Shown here: piece by piece, positions 55,888 to 64,000 of the stretch
Numbering within the stretch: position 1 is the first letter of the stretch
Layout of the letters: every line of letters starts with the position of its first letter
DNA from: Blastomonas natatoria
GTDB lineage: Bacteria > Pseudomonadota > Alphaproteobacteria > Sphingomonadales > Sphingomonadaceae
Direction of reading: 5' to 3'
DNA length: 64,000 nucleotides
Assembly (NCBI RefSeq): GCF_003201955.1
Contig: NZ_QJJM01000013.1
Coordinates: 1-64,000 of the forward strand
Notes under the pieces: model-generated
What the model saw: only the letters and a program-made list of their open reading frames with translations
What the model was told of the DNA's origin: nothing
Database searches by the model: none
Made by a program: the position numbers and the translations under genes

Positions 55888-58568
55888 CAGAACTGGGTCC
55901 CTACGTTGAATGTGAATAGACGGGTGTCGTCGCCCGGCTCCTTGAGCAGGGCGCGGGCGATATCGATGCGGAAGGGTCCGAACGGCGAGTTCCAGTTGAC
56001 GCCAAAGCCCACGGTGACGCGAGGTTTGGGTGAATCACCGAAGAACTGTTCGGTAAAGGCCAGGCTTGGAGTATTGGGCTGGCCTGCTGCATTGGTAGCA
56101 TTGGTCACCGTGTTGATGACCTCGTTGCCAGCCGTGTCTCTGCCAACCTCCAGGAACAGCAGATTGCCGTTCTCGTCGCGGTTCTGGGGCGTCTGCAGCA
56201 GCGGACGAACCACGCCGAAGACCGCGCCGGCATCCACGAACACGGATGGGCGCAGGCCCAATTCTCTTGCGCCGCTGCCCAGCGGAATGTCGAGCTCGGC
56301 GCGGGCCAGATAGTAATAACGTCCACCCAGGGCGTCATCCACCCGGTTGCGTCGTTCCGTGATCGGCGTGTTGACCACGACGCCGTTGACGATCTCAGGT
56401 GTAAAGCCGGTACGGATCACGCGCGGACCCACACCTCGGATATCGAAGCCGCGGATCTGGGGCTGACCAAGGAAGAACCGATCGGTCAGACGGATATCGT
56501 CGATGCCCTGCGCCGGCGTGCCGCGATCCTCGAACGCGAGGATGTGGCCACCTTCGGCCGCGAGGGTGAAGATGAAATCGCTGCGGCCGATGCGCCAGTG
56601 CTTCGATGCGTTGAACCGCGTGCGCAAATAGCTGACCGCACCGCCAAGACCCGCGAAATCCTGGGACAGCGTGATATTCTGGCCACGGGTCGGTCGGATG
56701 CGGTTGTCGCGATTGTCGTAGATCAGCGAATAGCCGACCAGCGAGGTCGTGCGCTGGCCCAGGTTGTCGCACAGGAAGAAGCCGGCACGGACGGGATCGC
56801 ATTCCAGTGTGCCATTATTGTCTAGGTCCGAGAAGAACTGGCTGCGATCCAGCGTCACGTCATCGACGGTCAGCGAGTAGCGCAGCAGCGCCGAAACATA
56901 TTCGGTGATCGGCACGCCAAGCCGGAACGATGCCCCGGTGGTCAGCTGTTCGAACGTGGTGTTGCGCGAATTGCCGACAAAGTTGAAGCTGTTGAGGTCG
57001 CGGCGGAAGATGTCGGCGCCGAACGAGATGTTCTTGTCGAAGACATAGGGTTCGGTGAAGCTGAGGTTGATGCCTTGCGAGAACTGCGAATAGTTGATGC
57101 TGGCGCCGACCGTCTGACCCTTGCCGCGGAAGTTGCGCTGGCGGATCGAGGCCTGGAGGATGAAGTTCTCGATCGACGAGAAACCGGCGGAAAGCTGAAG
57201 TTCGCCGGTGGCCTTTTCCTCGACATTCGCCTCGAGAATGATGCGGTCGGGCGCGCTGCCCTGCTTCTGCTCAATCTCGAACTTTTCCTGGAAATAGCCG
57301 AGCGAGTTGATGCGGTTTTCCGAGCGCTTGACCAGGAAGCTGTTGAACGCGTCACCCTCGTTCAGACGGAATTCGCGGCGGACGATCTTGTCCAGGGTCA
57401 GCGTGTTGCCGTTGATGTCGATCCGCTCGACATAGACGCGTGCCGATTCCGCCAGCTCGAACGTGATGTCCATGGTGAGCGTTTCGCGGTTGCGGTTGAA
57501 GTTGGGCCGCACATCGGCAAACGCATAGCCGAACAGACCAGCGGTTTCGCTGAGCTGCTCGACCGTGTCTTCGACCTGCTTGGCATTGTACCAGTCGCCG
57601 GTCTTCATCGGCAGCTGCGCCTTCAGGCCATCTTCCGAAAAGTCGCGGATCTGGCTGTCAACGGCGACATCGCCAAACTTGTAGCGCTCGCCTTCCTCGA
57701 CGACATAGGTGATGATGAAGTCGCGCTTGTCGGGGGTGAGCTCGGCCACCGCAGAGATGACGCGGAAATCCGCATAGCCCTGGGTGAGGTAGAACTGGCG
57801 CAGCTTCTGCTGGTCATAGGCCAGCTTGTCGGGGTCGTACGCGTCACCCGAGCTGAAGAAGCGGTAGAAGCGCGACTGCTTGGTCGCCATTTCGCCGCGC
57901 AGCTGACCGTCCGAGAATTTCTCGTTGCCCAGGATGTTGATCTGACGGACCTTGGACTTGGGTCCCTCGTTGATCTCGAACACCACATCGACACGGTTCT
58001 GGTCCTGCTGGACCATCTTGGGTTCCACCGTGGCGGCGAAACGTCCCTGGCGCTTGTAGAGCTCGATGATGCGCGCAACGTCGGCACGCACCTTGGTGCG
58101 GGTAAAGATCTGACGTGGCGACAGGCGGATTTCAGGCAGGATCTTGTCGTTCTTGATCCGCTTGTTGCCCTCGAGGATCACGCGGTTGATAACCGGGTTC
58201 TCCTTGACGTCGATCACCACCGCACCGTCATTGTTGCGGATGGCGACGTCGGCGAACAGTTCGGTCTCGAACAGATCGCGAAGCGCCTGGTCGGCGGCGA
58301 CCTGGGTGTAGATATCACCGACGCGCAGCTGGATGTACGAGCGGACCGTGTCCGCCTCGATCCGCTGCGAGCCGTTGACGGTGATCGAGCGGATCTGCTG
58401 GCCGGTGGGAACGGCGGGCGCAGGGGCTGCAGCCTGGGGCGCAGTCGGCGGGGCTGCCGGACCTGTGGCCTGTGCAAAGGCTGCGCTTGCCGTTCCCGCC
58501 AGAACGGTCGAACTCAGCAACAGGCCGAGGGCACGCGCGCCAATGGCGATTTTGTTTTCAGATTTCAC
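55887..58568 (-). CDS. bamA: Outer membrane protein assembly factor BamA
   Basis: Central component of the outer-membrane protein insertase; 893 residues. I chose GTG 58568, giving KSENKIAIGARALGLLLSST as the start of the signal peptide, cut after ASAAFA. A start at 58775 or 58616 adds a long or short implausible leader. An alanine-proline-rich stretch precedes five POTRA domains (first: IRSITVNGSQRIEADTVRSY), followed by a 16-strand barrel ending in FTFNVGTQF with a C-terminal phenylalanine. Upstream rseP lies on the same strand; ompH overlaps downstream. Confidence 0.95.
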   Translation of the reverse strand: MKSENKIAIGARALGLLLSSTVLAGTASAAFAQATGPAAPPTAPQAAAPAPAVPTGQQIRSITVNGSQRIEADTVRSYIQLRVGDIYTQVAADQALRDLFETELFADVAIRNNDGAVVIDVKENPVINRVILEGNKRIKNDKILPEIRLSPRQIFTRTKVRADVARIIELYKRQGRFAATVEPKMVQQDQNRVDVVFEINEGPKSKVRQINILGNEKFSDGQLRGEMATKQSRFYRFFSSGDAYDPDKLAYDQQKLRQFYLTQGYADFRVISAVAELTPDKRDFIITYVVEEGERYKFGDVAVDSQIRDFSEDGLKAQLPMKTGDWYNAKQVEDTVEQLSETAGLFGYAFADVRPNFNRNRETLTMDITFELAESARVYVERIDINGNTLTLDKIVRREFRLNEGDAFNSFLVKRSENRINSLGYFQEKFEIEQKQGSAPDRIILEANVEEKATGELQLSAGFSSIENFILQASIRQRNFRGKGQTVGASINYSQFSQGINLSFTEPYVFDKNISFGADIFRRDLNSFNFVGNSRNTTFEQLTTGASFRLGVPITEYVSALLRYSLTVDDVTLDRSQFFSDLDNNGTLECDPVRAGFFLCDNLGQRTTSLVGYSLIYDNRDNRIRPTRGQNITLSQDFAGLGGAVSYLRTRFNASKHWRIGRSDFIFTLAAEGGHILAFEDRGTPAQGIDDIRLTDRFFLGQPQIRGFDIRGVGPRVIRTGFTPEIVNGVVVNTPITERRNRVDDALGGRYYYLARAELDIPLGSGARELGLRPSVFVDAGAVFGVVRPLLQTPQNRDENGNLLFLEVGRDTAGNEVINTVTNATNAAGQPNTPSLAFTEQFFGDSPKPRVTVGFGVNWNSPFGPFRIDIARALLKEPGDDTRLFTFNVGTQF

Positions 58569-58684
58569 GGAAAGAAGACCCACCCTAAGCCAAAAAACAC
58601 CGAACGGTCCCTGCATAGCCGTTCGATAACCCGCCCCGGTGCGCAAACCCCTGCAACATCCGCCGCCATCAATCAACCCGTCTT

Positions 58685-59797
58685 TCAGCCGAGCAGGCCG
58701 AACGACGCCAGATCGTTGACGGTCACGAACACCATCAGGGCCAGCACTGCGGCAAGACCCGAACGGAATGCCCATTCCATGACCTTGGGATTGACCGGTT
58801 TGCGTCGGATTCCCTCGATCGCGTAGAACAGCAGATGGCCGCCATCGAGCATCGGAACTGGCAGCAGGTTGATGAACCCCAAATTAATTGAAATCAGCGC
58901 GATGAAGAAGATGAAGTCGTCGAGCCCGGCGGAGAGCTGCTCGCCCGATACCTGCGCGATCTTGAGTGGCCCTCCGAGTTCGGAAACCGAGCGGCGACCG
59001 GTGATGACCTGGCCAAGGGTTGCGACCATCAGCCGCACGATATCGCCGGTACGCTCGACCGCCACGACGGGCGCCTCGATCAGCGAGACGGGGCGAACCA
59101 CCGGTTGCGCCGACATGATGCCGAGGCGTCCGATGCGATATTCGTTGCCGAACCGGTCCTTCTGGATATCGACGCCAATCCGGAAATCGAATTCGCGCGT
59201 TTCGCCGCCGCGTTCGGCGCGCAGCGTGATGCGCTCGTCAGGACGGTGGGCGATCCGGCGGCCCAGTTCGTCGAACCACTCGATCTTTTCGCCATCGACG
59301 GACACGATGCGGTCACCCGGCAACAGGCCAGCTTCGGCCGCAGCGGACCCCGGCAGCACACCCGCCACGACCGGGGGGGTAACGCTCTTGCCATAGGCGA
59401 AGGCGAAGCCAGCGAGGATCAGGATTGCAAACAGGAAGTTGATGGCAGGGCCTGCAAAGACGATCAGCGCCCGCTGCCACAGGCTCTTGGACTGGAAGGT
59501 GCGGTTGCGTTCCTCGGCGGGGAGCGCGACCCAGTTGGGATCGGCCCGGCTCGACGGATCCATGTCGCCCGCGAACTGGACATAGCCCCCCAGGGGCAGC
59601 ATTCCAAGCTTCCAGCGGGTGCCGCGCTTGTCGGTCCAGCCGGCAATCTCCCGCCCGAAGCCGATGGAGAAGGACTCCGCCTTTACCCCGAACCAGCGTC
59701 CGACCAGATAATGACCCATCTCATGCACGAAGACCAGGGGGCCGAGCACCAGCAGAAAGGCGATGACGGTCAGCAGAAAGCCGGGATTTTCGTTCAA
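58685..59797 (-). CDS. rseP: Site-2 protease RseP
   Basis: Inner-membrane zinc metalloprotease of 370 residues that cuts anti-sigma factors within the membrane. The zinc motif HEMGH is at about 25-29 in the first transmembrane helix, a PDZ domain follows (VVAGVLPGSAAAEAGLLPGD), and the second zinc ligand is in NLLPVPMLDGGHLLFYAIEG. It starts 3 bases after dxr and precedes bamA, the usual order. Confidence 0.95.
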   Translation of the reverse strand: MNENPGFLLTVIAFLLVLGPLVFVHEMGHYLVGRWFGVKAESFSIGFGREIAGWTDKRGTRWKLGMLPLGGYVQFAGDMDPSSRADPNWVALPAEERNRTFQSKSLWQRALIVFAGPAINFLFAILILAGFAFAYGKSVTPPVVAGVLPGSAAAEAGLLPGDRIVSVDGEKIEWFDELGRRIAHRPDERITLRAERGGETREFDFRIGVDIQKDRFGNEYRIGRLGIMSAQPVVRPVSLIEAPVVAVERTGDIVRLMVATLGQVITGRRSVSELGGPLKIAQVSGEQLSAGLDDFIFFIALISINLGFINLLPVPMLDGGHLLFYAIEGIRRKPVNPKVMEWAFRSGLAAVLALMVFVTVNDLASFGLLG

Positions 59798-59800
59798 GTG

Positions 59801-61012
59801 TCAGTTCCTGGTTCGAACGGCGGCGGCAGCATGCACGCGCGCATCTTTGTCAATCGCCAGCACGTCCTGCAGGCATTGCGGTTCTGCCGGGGTATAGCCT
59901 GCCAGCACAGTGGATACAATCGCGGCGATGTCGAGGAATCCGATCTCCTCCCGGAGAAACGCGGCGACCGCAATCTCGTTTGCAGCATTGAGAATGGCTG
60001 GCGCTGCGCCGCCGGCTGCGATCGCCTGGCGGCAGATGCCGGGGCCGGGAAAGCGCTTATCGTCCAGGGGCTCAAAGGTCAGCTGACCGATCGTGGCCAG
60101 ATCCAGCGGAGCGCAGTTGGTCGCGATCCGGTCTGGCCAGGCCAGGGCAGAGGCGATCGGGATACGCATGTCCGGCGCGCCCAACTGGGCCAGCGTGGAA
60201 CGGTCGCGATATTCGACCATCGAATGGATCACCGATTGCGGGTGCACCAGAATGCGGATCGCATCGAGACCGACGGGAAACAGGTGATAGGCCTCGATCA
60301 GTTCGAGCCCCTTGTTGAACATGGTTGCGCTGTCGACCGAGATCTTGGCGCCCATCGACCAGTTGGGATGCGCGACCGCCTGGGCGGGCCCCGCAGCGCG
60401 CATCTGATCGAGCGTCCAGGTGCGGAACGGACCACCGCTGGCTGTCAGCGTGATGCTTTGCACCTGATCATAACTAGCGCCGGCAAGGCACTGGAATATA
60501 GCATTATGCTCGGAATCAACAGGCAGCAGCGTGGCGCCACTGCTGCGCGCAGCCTCGATCATCAGCGCGCCCGACGAGACCAGCGCCTCTTTGTTGGCGA
60601 GCGCGACGCTGCGTCCGCGCAACAGGCTGCGCATGATCGGAGCAAGCCCTGCGCATCCGACGATCGCGGCCATGGTCCAGTCGGCGTCGAGATCGGCCGC
60701 ATCGAGCAGCGCCTGCGGGCCGGACCAGGCTTGCGTAGCGCAGCCTTCGAGCGCATCGGCAAGCGTCTGATGCTGGGCGGGGTCGCCAATCACTGCAACC
60801 TGAGCACCGAATTCACGCGCCAGCCTCGCGAGCCCGGCGGCATCGCTATGGGCTGTCAGCGCAACGATCCGATAATGCGAAGGGTTCAGCCGGATGAGAT
60901 CGAGCGTGGAGGTGCCGACCGAACCGGTGGCACCGAAGATGCTGATCGTACGCGGGTGCGCGACCGGGGGCGGCACGATAAGGCCGGGAGAGAGCGTTTC
61001 TGCGCGCGACAT
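59801..61012 (-). CDS. dxr: 1-deoxy-D-xylulose-5-phosphate reductoisomerase
   Basis: Converts DXP to methylerythritol phosphate in the MEP isoprenoid pathway. 403 residues. NADPH loop ISIFGATGSVGTSTLDLIR, metal/substrate segments LLPVDSEHNAIFQCL, TASGGPFRTW, and NWSMGAKISVDSATMFNKGL. It lies 7 bases after cdsA and 3 bases before rseP. Confidence 0.96.
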   Translation of the reverse strand: MSRAETLSPGLIVPPPVAHPRTISIFGATGSVGTSTLDLIRLNPSHYRIVALTAHSDAAGLARLAREFGAQVAVIGDPAQHQTLADALEGCATQAWSGPQALLDAADLDADWTMAAIVGCAGLAPIMRSLLRGRSVALANKEALVSSGALMIEAARSSGATLLPVDSEHNAIFQCLAGASYDQVQSITLTASGGPFRTWTLDQMRAAGPAQAVAHPNWSMGAKISVDSATMFNKGLELIEAYHLFPVGLDAIRILVHPQSVIHSMVEYRDRSTLAQLGAPDMRIPIASALAWPDRIATNCAPLDLATIGQLTFEPLDDKRFPGPGICRQAIAAGGAAPAILNAANEIAVAAFLREEIGFLDIAAIVSTVLAGYTPAEPQCLQDVLAIDKDARVHAAAAVRTRN

Positions 61013-61019
61013 CGAGTTC

Positions 61020-61823
61020 CTATCCTAGCGCCCAAAATGCATTGGCTGCAACCAGCGTTGCGACGACTGGCGCAACCGGCACCAGCCCGTCGACACGATC
61101 GAGTATGCCGCCATGGCCGGGAATGAGCGCTCCTGAATCCTTGACCCCCGCCTGGCGCTTCATCCAGCTCTCCAGAAAATCGCCGATCTGCGCCACGATT
61201 GCGAGCGGCGCGCTGGCCAGCACGAGAATATAGGGAAGATCGAGATATTCGCGTAGAGCGATCGCAAACACCAGCGCCGCCGTCATGCCGCCCGCCAGCC
61301 CGGCCCAGGTCTTGCTGGGGCTGATCGAGGGCGCGATCTTGGGGCCGCCAATGCCGCGCCCGGCGAAATAGGCACCGATGTCCGTGGCCCACACCGTCGC
61401 CATCGTCCAGAAGGCGAGCAGCAGTCCGTTGTCCTGCTGGCGCAGATAGAGCAGGGCCATGACCGGCACGGCGCAATAGAGCACGCCCCAGGCCAGGCGG
61501 AAGCTGCGATCCACGGTGGCGATGAAAAAGGCGCCGCCGATGATGAATCCGAGCGAGAGAAAGCCCGGGCCATCGGCAAGCGGGGAAAGCATCGACAAGG
61601 GCGCCATCAGCGCCAGCATCGACAGGCGGCGGCGTTCCATGCGGCCGACCAGCCCGGCCCATTCATGCTGCATCGCCAGCGCGCCGGCCATCAGCAGCAG
61701 CCAGAACGCGATCCCCCCCAGCCACAAGGCCGTGCCCGCAATGGCGACCAGCACCACGCCCGAGCCCGTGCGAACCGCCAGATCCTGGCCGAACAGCGAA
61801 CGCCGGACGGGTTCAGCGGCCAC
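61020..61823 (-). CDS. cdsA: Phosphatidate cytidylyltransferase
   Basis: Inner-membrane enzyme making CDP-diacylglycerol. I prefer GTG 61823 ([20 protein letters not shown]), which has AAAGG 7 bases upstream and overlaps the uppS end by 11 bases; ATG 61847 is possible. The 267-residue protein has six to eight transmembrane helices. The family signature is split over TVWATDIGAYFAGRGIGGPK, IAPSISPSKTWAGLAGGMTA, and the C-terminal IPGHGGILDRVDGLVPVAPV. Confidence 0.93.
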   Translation of the reverse strand: MAAEPVRRSLFGQDLAVRTGSGVVLVAIAGTALWLGGIAFWLLLMAGALAMQHEWAGLVGRMERRRLSMLALMAPLSMLSPLADGPGFLSLGFIIGGAFFIATVDRSFRLAWGVLYCAVPVMALLYLRQQDNGLLLAFWTMATVWATDIGAYFAGRGIGGPKIAPSISPSKTWAGLAGGMTAALVFAIALREYLDLPYILVLASAPLAIVAQIGDFLESWMKRQAGVKDSGALIPGHGGILDRVDGLVPVAPVVATLVAANAFWALG

Positions 61824-62589
61824 CAAAGCGCCTTTCGCGCGCGGCATAGGCGGTAAACGCCTCTGCCAGGCTGTCGCCGTTGAAATCGGGCCAGAGCGTG
61901 TCGGTGAAGTACAGTTCGGCATAGGCCGCCTGCCACAGGAGGAAGTTGCTCAACCTCAGTTCTCCCGAGGTGCGGATTAGCAGGTCGAGCGGCGGCAGGT
62001 CACCGGTATCGAGCGCAGCTTCGATATGCGCATCCTCGATCGCATCGGGGTTGATCTCGCCGCGAGCCGCCGCATGTGCCAGCGCGCGGGCCACGCGGAC
62101 CAGTTCGTCCTGCGCACCATAGTTGAGCGCGATGGCAAGCGTCGTCCCGCTGTTGTGCGCCGTGCGGTGAACGACGTCGTCGATCATGTCGACGAGATCG
62201 GGCGCGAGTGCGCGATAATTGCCGATGATCTTCAGCCGCACATTGTTGGCAATGAACTCGTCGACATCGGCGCGGATGAAATGGCGCAGCAGCCCCATCA
62301 GATCCGACACCTCATCCTCGGGCCGTTTCCAGTTTTCCGAGGAGAAGGCGTAGAGCGTCAGGGCCTCAAGCCCCATGTCGCGCGCGGCACGCACCGTGGT
62401 ACGTACCGCCTCGACACCCTGTTTGTGTCCGACAAAGCGCGGCAGGTTCCGTCTGGCGGCCCAGCGCCCATTGCCATCCATGATGATGGCGGCATGACGG
62501 ACGCCAACGGCTGTTGCCAGTCCCGCATGGGGCAGGGCAGCGCTGTGCGCCTCTGCCTTGGGCAATTTCGGGGCCGGACGGAAGATCAC
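61813..62589 (-). CDS. uppS: Undecaprenyl diphosphate synthase
   Basis: Makes the C55 lipid carrier precursor for cell-wall synthesis by cis-prenyl transfer. 258 residues from GTG 62589, whose GTGA overlaps the frr stop. Motifs: [57 protein letters not shown], and the C-terminal [20 protein letters not shown]. Confidence 0.95.
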   Translation of the reverse strand: MIFRPAPKLPKAEAHSAALPHAGLATAVGVRHAAIIMDGNGRWAARRNLPRFVGHKQGVEAVRTTVRAARDMGLEALTLYAFSSENWKRPEDEVSDLMGLLRHFIRADVDEFIANNVRLKIIGNYRALAPDLVDMIDDVVHRTAHNSGTTLAIALNYGAQDELVRVARALAHAAARGEINPDAIEDAHIEAALDTGDLPPLDLLIRTSGELRLSNFLLWQAAYAELYFTDTLWPDFNGDSLAEAFTAYAARERRFGGR

Positions 62590-63143
62590 TGTCCGAGGAT
62601 TTCTTTTTCTTTCTGCGTCGCCGCGGCATCCGCCTGCGCGATCATGTCGTCAGTCAGCTTCTGCACCTCGGTTTCGAAGCGCTTGCGCTCGTCCTCGCTG
62701 ATCTCGCCCTTCTTCTCGTCGGTCTTCAGCGAATCCATGCCGTCACGCCGGACGTTGCGGATCGCGACGCGTGCCTTTTCTGCATATTGACCGGCCAGCT
62801 TGGCCAGTTCCTTGCGACGCTCCTCGGTGAGATCCGGGATCGGGAGGCGCAGCGTCTGGCCATCGACGATCGGGTTGAGGCCGAGTCCCGCCGAGCGGAT
62901 CGCCTTGTCGGCGGGGCCGACATTCGACTTGTCCCACACCTGGACCGACAGCATGCGCGGCTCGGGTGCAGATACGGTCGCGATCTGCGTCAGCGGCATG
63001 TGTGCGCCATAGACTTCGACCGTCACCGGATCGAGCAGCGTGGTGTTGGCGCGTCCGGTGCGCAGGCCGGAAAGGTCGCTCTTGAGCGATTCGACCGCGC
63101 CATTCATCCGGCGTTCCAGATCCTTCTTGTCAAACTGTGCCAC
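62586..63143 (-). CDS. frr: Ribosome recycling factor
   Basis: Splits post-termination ribosomes with EF-G. 185 residues of the usual length: [42 protein letters not shown], and [20 protein letters not shown]. It lies 4 bases after pyrH and overlaps uppS. Confidence 0.97.
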   Translation of the reverse strand: MAQFDKKDLERRMNGAVESLKSDLSGLRTGRANTTLLDPVTVEVYGAHMPLTQIATVSAPEPRMLSVQVWDKSNVGPADKAIRSAGLGLNPIVDGQTLRLPIPDLTEERRKELAKLAGQYAEKARVAIRNVRRDGMDSLKTDEKKGEISEDERKRFETEVQKLTDDMIAQADAAATQKEKEILGQ

Positions 63144-63147
63144 AGGT

Positions 63148-63870
63148 TCAGTCCTTCTGATGTACGGTTGTCGCAGTGCCTTCGCCGCTCAGAACGCGGG
63201 CGAGATTGCCCTGTTCGCGGATCGAGAACACCACGATGGGGATGGAGTTGTCGCGGCACAGCGCGACCGCGCTGGCGTCCATGACCTTGAGATTATCCTG
63301 CAAGACCCGGTCGTAACTCAATGTTTCATATCGCACGGCATTGGGGTCGAGCTTGGGATCGGCATTGTACACGCCATCGACGCTGGTGCCTTTCAGCAGC
63401 GCATCGCACTTCATCTCGGCAGCGCGCAGCGCCGCGCCGGAATCGGTGGTGAAATAGGGTGCGCCGACGCCAGCGGCGAAAATCACCACGCGACCCTTTT
63501 CGAGGTGGCGCTGGGCGCGCCTGCGGATCACCGGCTCGCACACCTTGTCCATCTCGATCGCGGACTGGACGCGGGTGGGAACGCCAAGCTGCTCCAGCGC
63601 GCTCTGCATCGCCAGCGCGTTCATGACGGTGGCGAGCATGCCCATATAGTCGGCCTGGGCGCGATCCATGCCCTTTGCAGCGCCAGCCATGCCGCGAAAG
63701 ATATTGCCGCCGCCGATGACCAGGCAGATTTCAAGCCCGGTATCCTTGGCGGCCTTCACTTCTGCAGCCATGCGCGAAACGGTGGCCGGATCGATGCCGT
63801 ATTGACCGTCGCCCATCAGGGCTTCCCCCGACAGCTTCAGGAGGATGCGGCGGTAGGAAGCGATGGTCAT
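63148..63870 (-). CDS. pyrH: Uridylate kinase
   Basis: Phosphorylates UMP to UDP; hexameric amino-acid-kinase fold, 240 residues from ATG 63870 ([20 protein letters not shown]). Motifs: [40 protein letters not shown], and [19 protein letters not shown]. An ORF from 63954 adds a leader that does not match the family. It is the first gene of the minus-strand cluster in this window; rpsB-tsf are expected beyond 64000. Confidence 0.96.
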   Translation of the reverse strand: MTIASYRRILLKLSGEALMGDGQYGIDPATVSRMAAEVKAAKDTGLEICLVIGGGNIFRGMAGAAKGMDRAQADYMGMLATVMNALAMQSALEQLGVPTRVQSAIEMDKVCEPVIRRRAQRHLEKGRVVIFAAGVGAPYFTTDSGAALRAAEMKCDALLKGTSVDGVYNADPKLDPNAVRYETLSYDRVLQDNLKVMDASAVALCRDNSIPIVVFSIREQGNLARVLSGEGTATTVHQKD

Positions 63871-64000
63871 GAAATATCCGGTATCTGGGATGAGGTACGG
63901 CCCTGGGGCCGGGTGGCGGGCACCATAGTCAGTGCATCCGGCACTGCCAAGCACGTTCCTTCACATCTTTGCGGGAACTGGGCCGGCCGGTGAAGCCCTT

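Noticed and set aside
57075-58826. 583-residue ORF antisense to bamA
   Set aside because: Low-complexity V/D/A/L-rich translation typical of a shadow frame.

Overview
The window is GC-rich chromosomal DNA, most likely from an alphaproteobacterium of the order Sphingomonadales (Sphingomonas, Sphingopyxis or Blastomonas-like). This is inferred from the gene families: a CckA-type hybrid kinase, a recA promoter with a GTTC-N7-GTTC SOS box, CobS/CobT, a K+-independent proton pyrophosphatase and DUF2332. The canonical pyrH-frr-uppS-cdsA-dxr-rseP-bamA-ompH-fabZ cluster and dense families of paired palindromic repeats fit the same picture. I see no tRNA, rRNA, CRISPR array, transposase or prophage block.

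Layout. 0-5 kb: acetyl-CoA synthetase, a small membrane protein, prepilin peptidase and thiolase. 4.6-9.8 kb: a cobalamin riboswitch heading btuB-btuF-btuC-btuD, a complete B12 uptake operon whose genes overlap by 4 bases. 9.8-11.9 kb: a coupled GNAT/JmjC-cupin pair. 12-17.8 kb (minus): hisG-hisD-nusB-thiL-hppA. 17.8-24.5 kb: accessory and housekeeping singles (DUF2332, an AT-rich orphan membrane protein, VOC, GNAT, alpha/beta hydrolase, pirin, BolA, J-domain protein). 24.5-30.2 kb: cobS, an MNT/HEPN module with a broken toxin, a class A PBP and cobT. 30.5-38 kb: nitroreductase, CHASE2 adenylate cyclase with a secreted partner, cysS, a D-2-hydroxyacid dehydrogenase and a lone N-acetylmuramidase. 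38-46.4 kb: a TPP enzyme/aldehyde dehydrogenase pair, a membrane protein, greB, lytic transglycosylase, dapA and smpB. 46.5-54.1 kb: DUF2062, cckA, a single-domain response regulator, recA and alaS. 54.4-64 kb (minus): rpmE, fabZ, ompH, bamA, rseP, dxr, cdsA, uppS, frr and pyrH, the envelope/lipid/isoprenoid cluster.

The most unusual signal is the repeats. At least four palindromic families (called A-D here) recur between genes, mostly as inverted pairs. Two of them, A and B, also sit in frame inside btuF. One lies in front of the lipoprotein signal and one in the middle of the protein, and together they add about 70 residues to an apparently functional gene. This resembles the protein-embedded palindromic elements of Rickettsia. 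The same repeats create false N-terminal extensions at several other genes, so starts were chosen to avoid repeat-derived peptides. A second notable feature is a one-base deletion in a G-run of the HepT-like toxin gene, just before its HEPN active-site motif, next to an intact MNT antitoxin gene.
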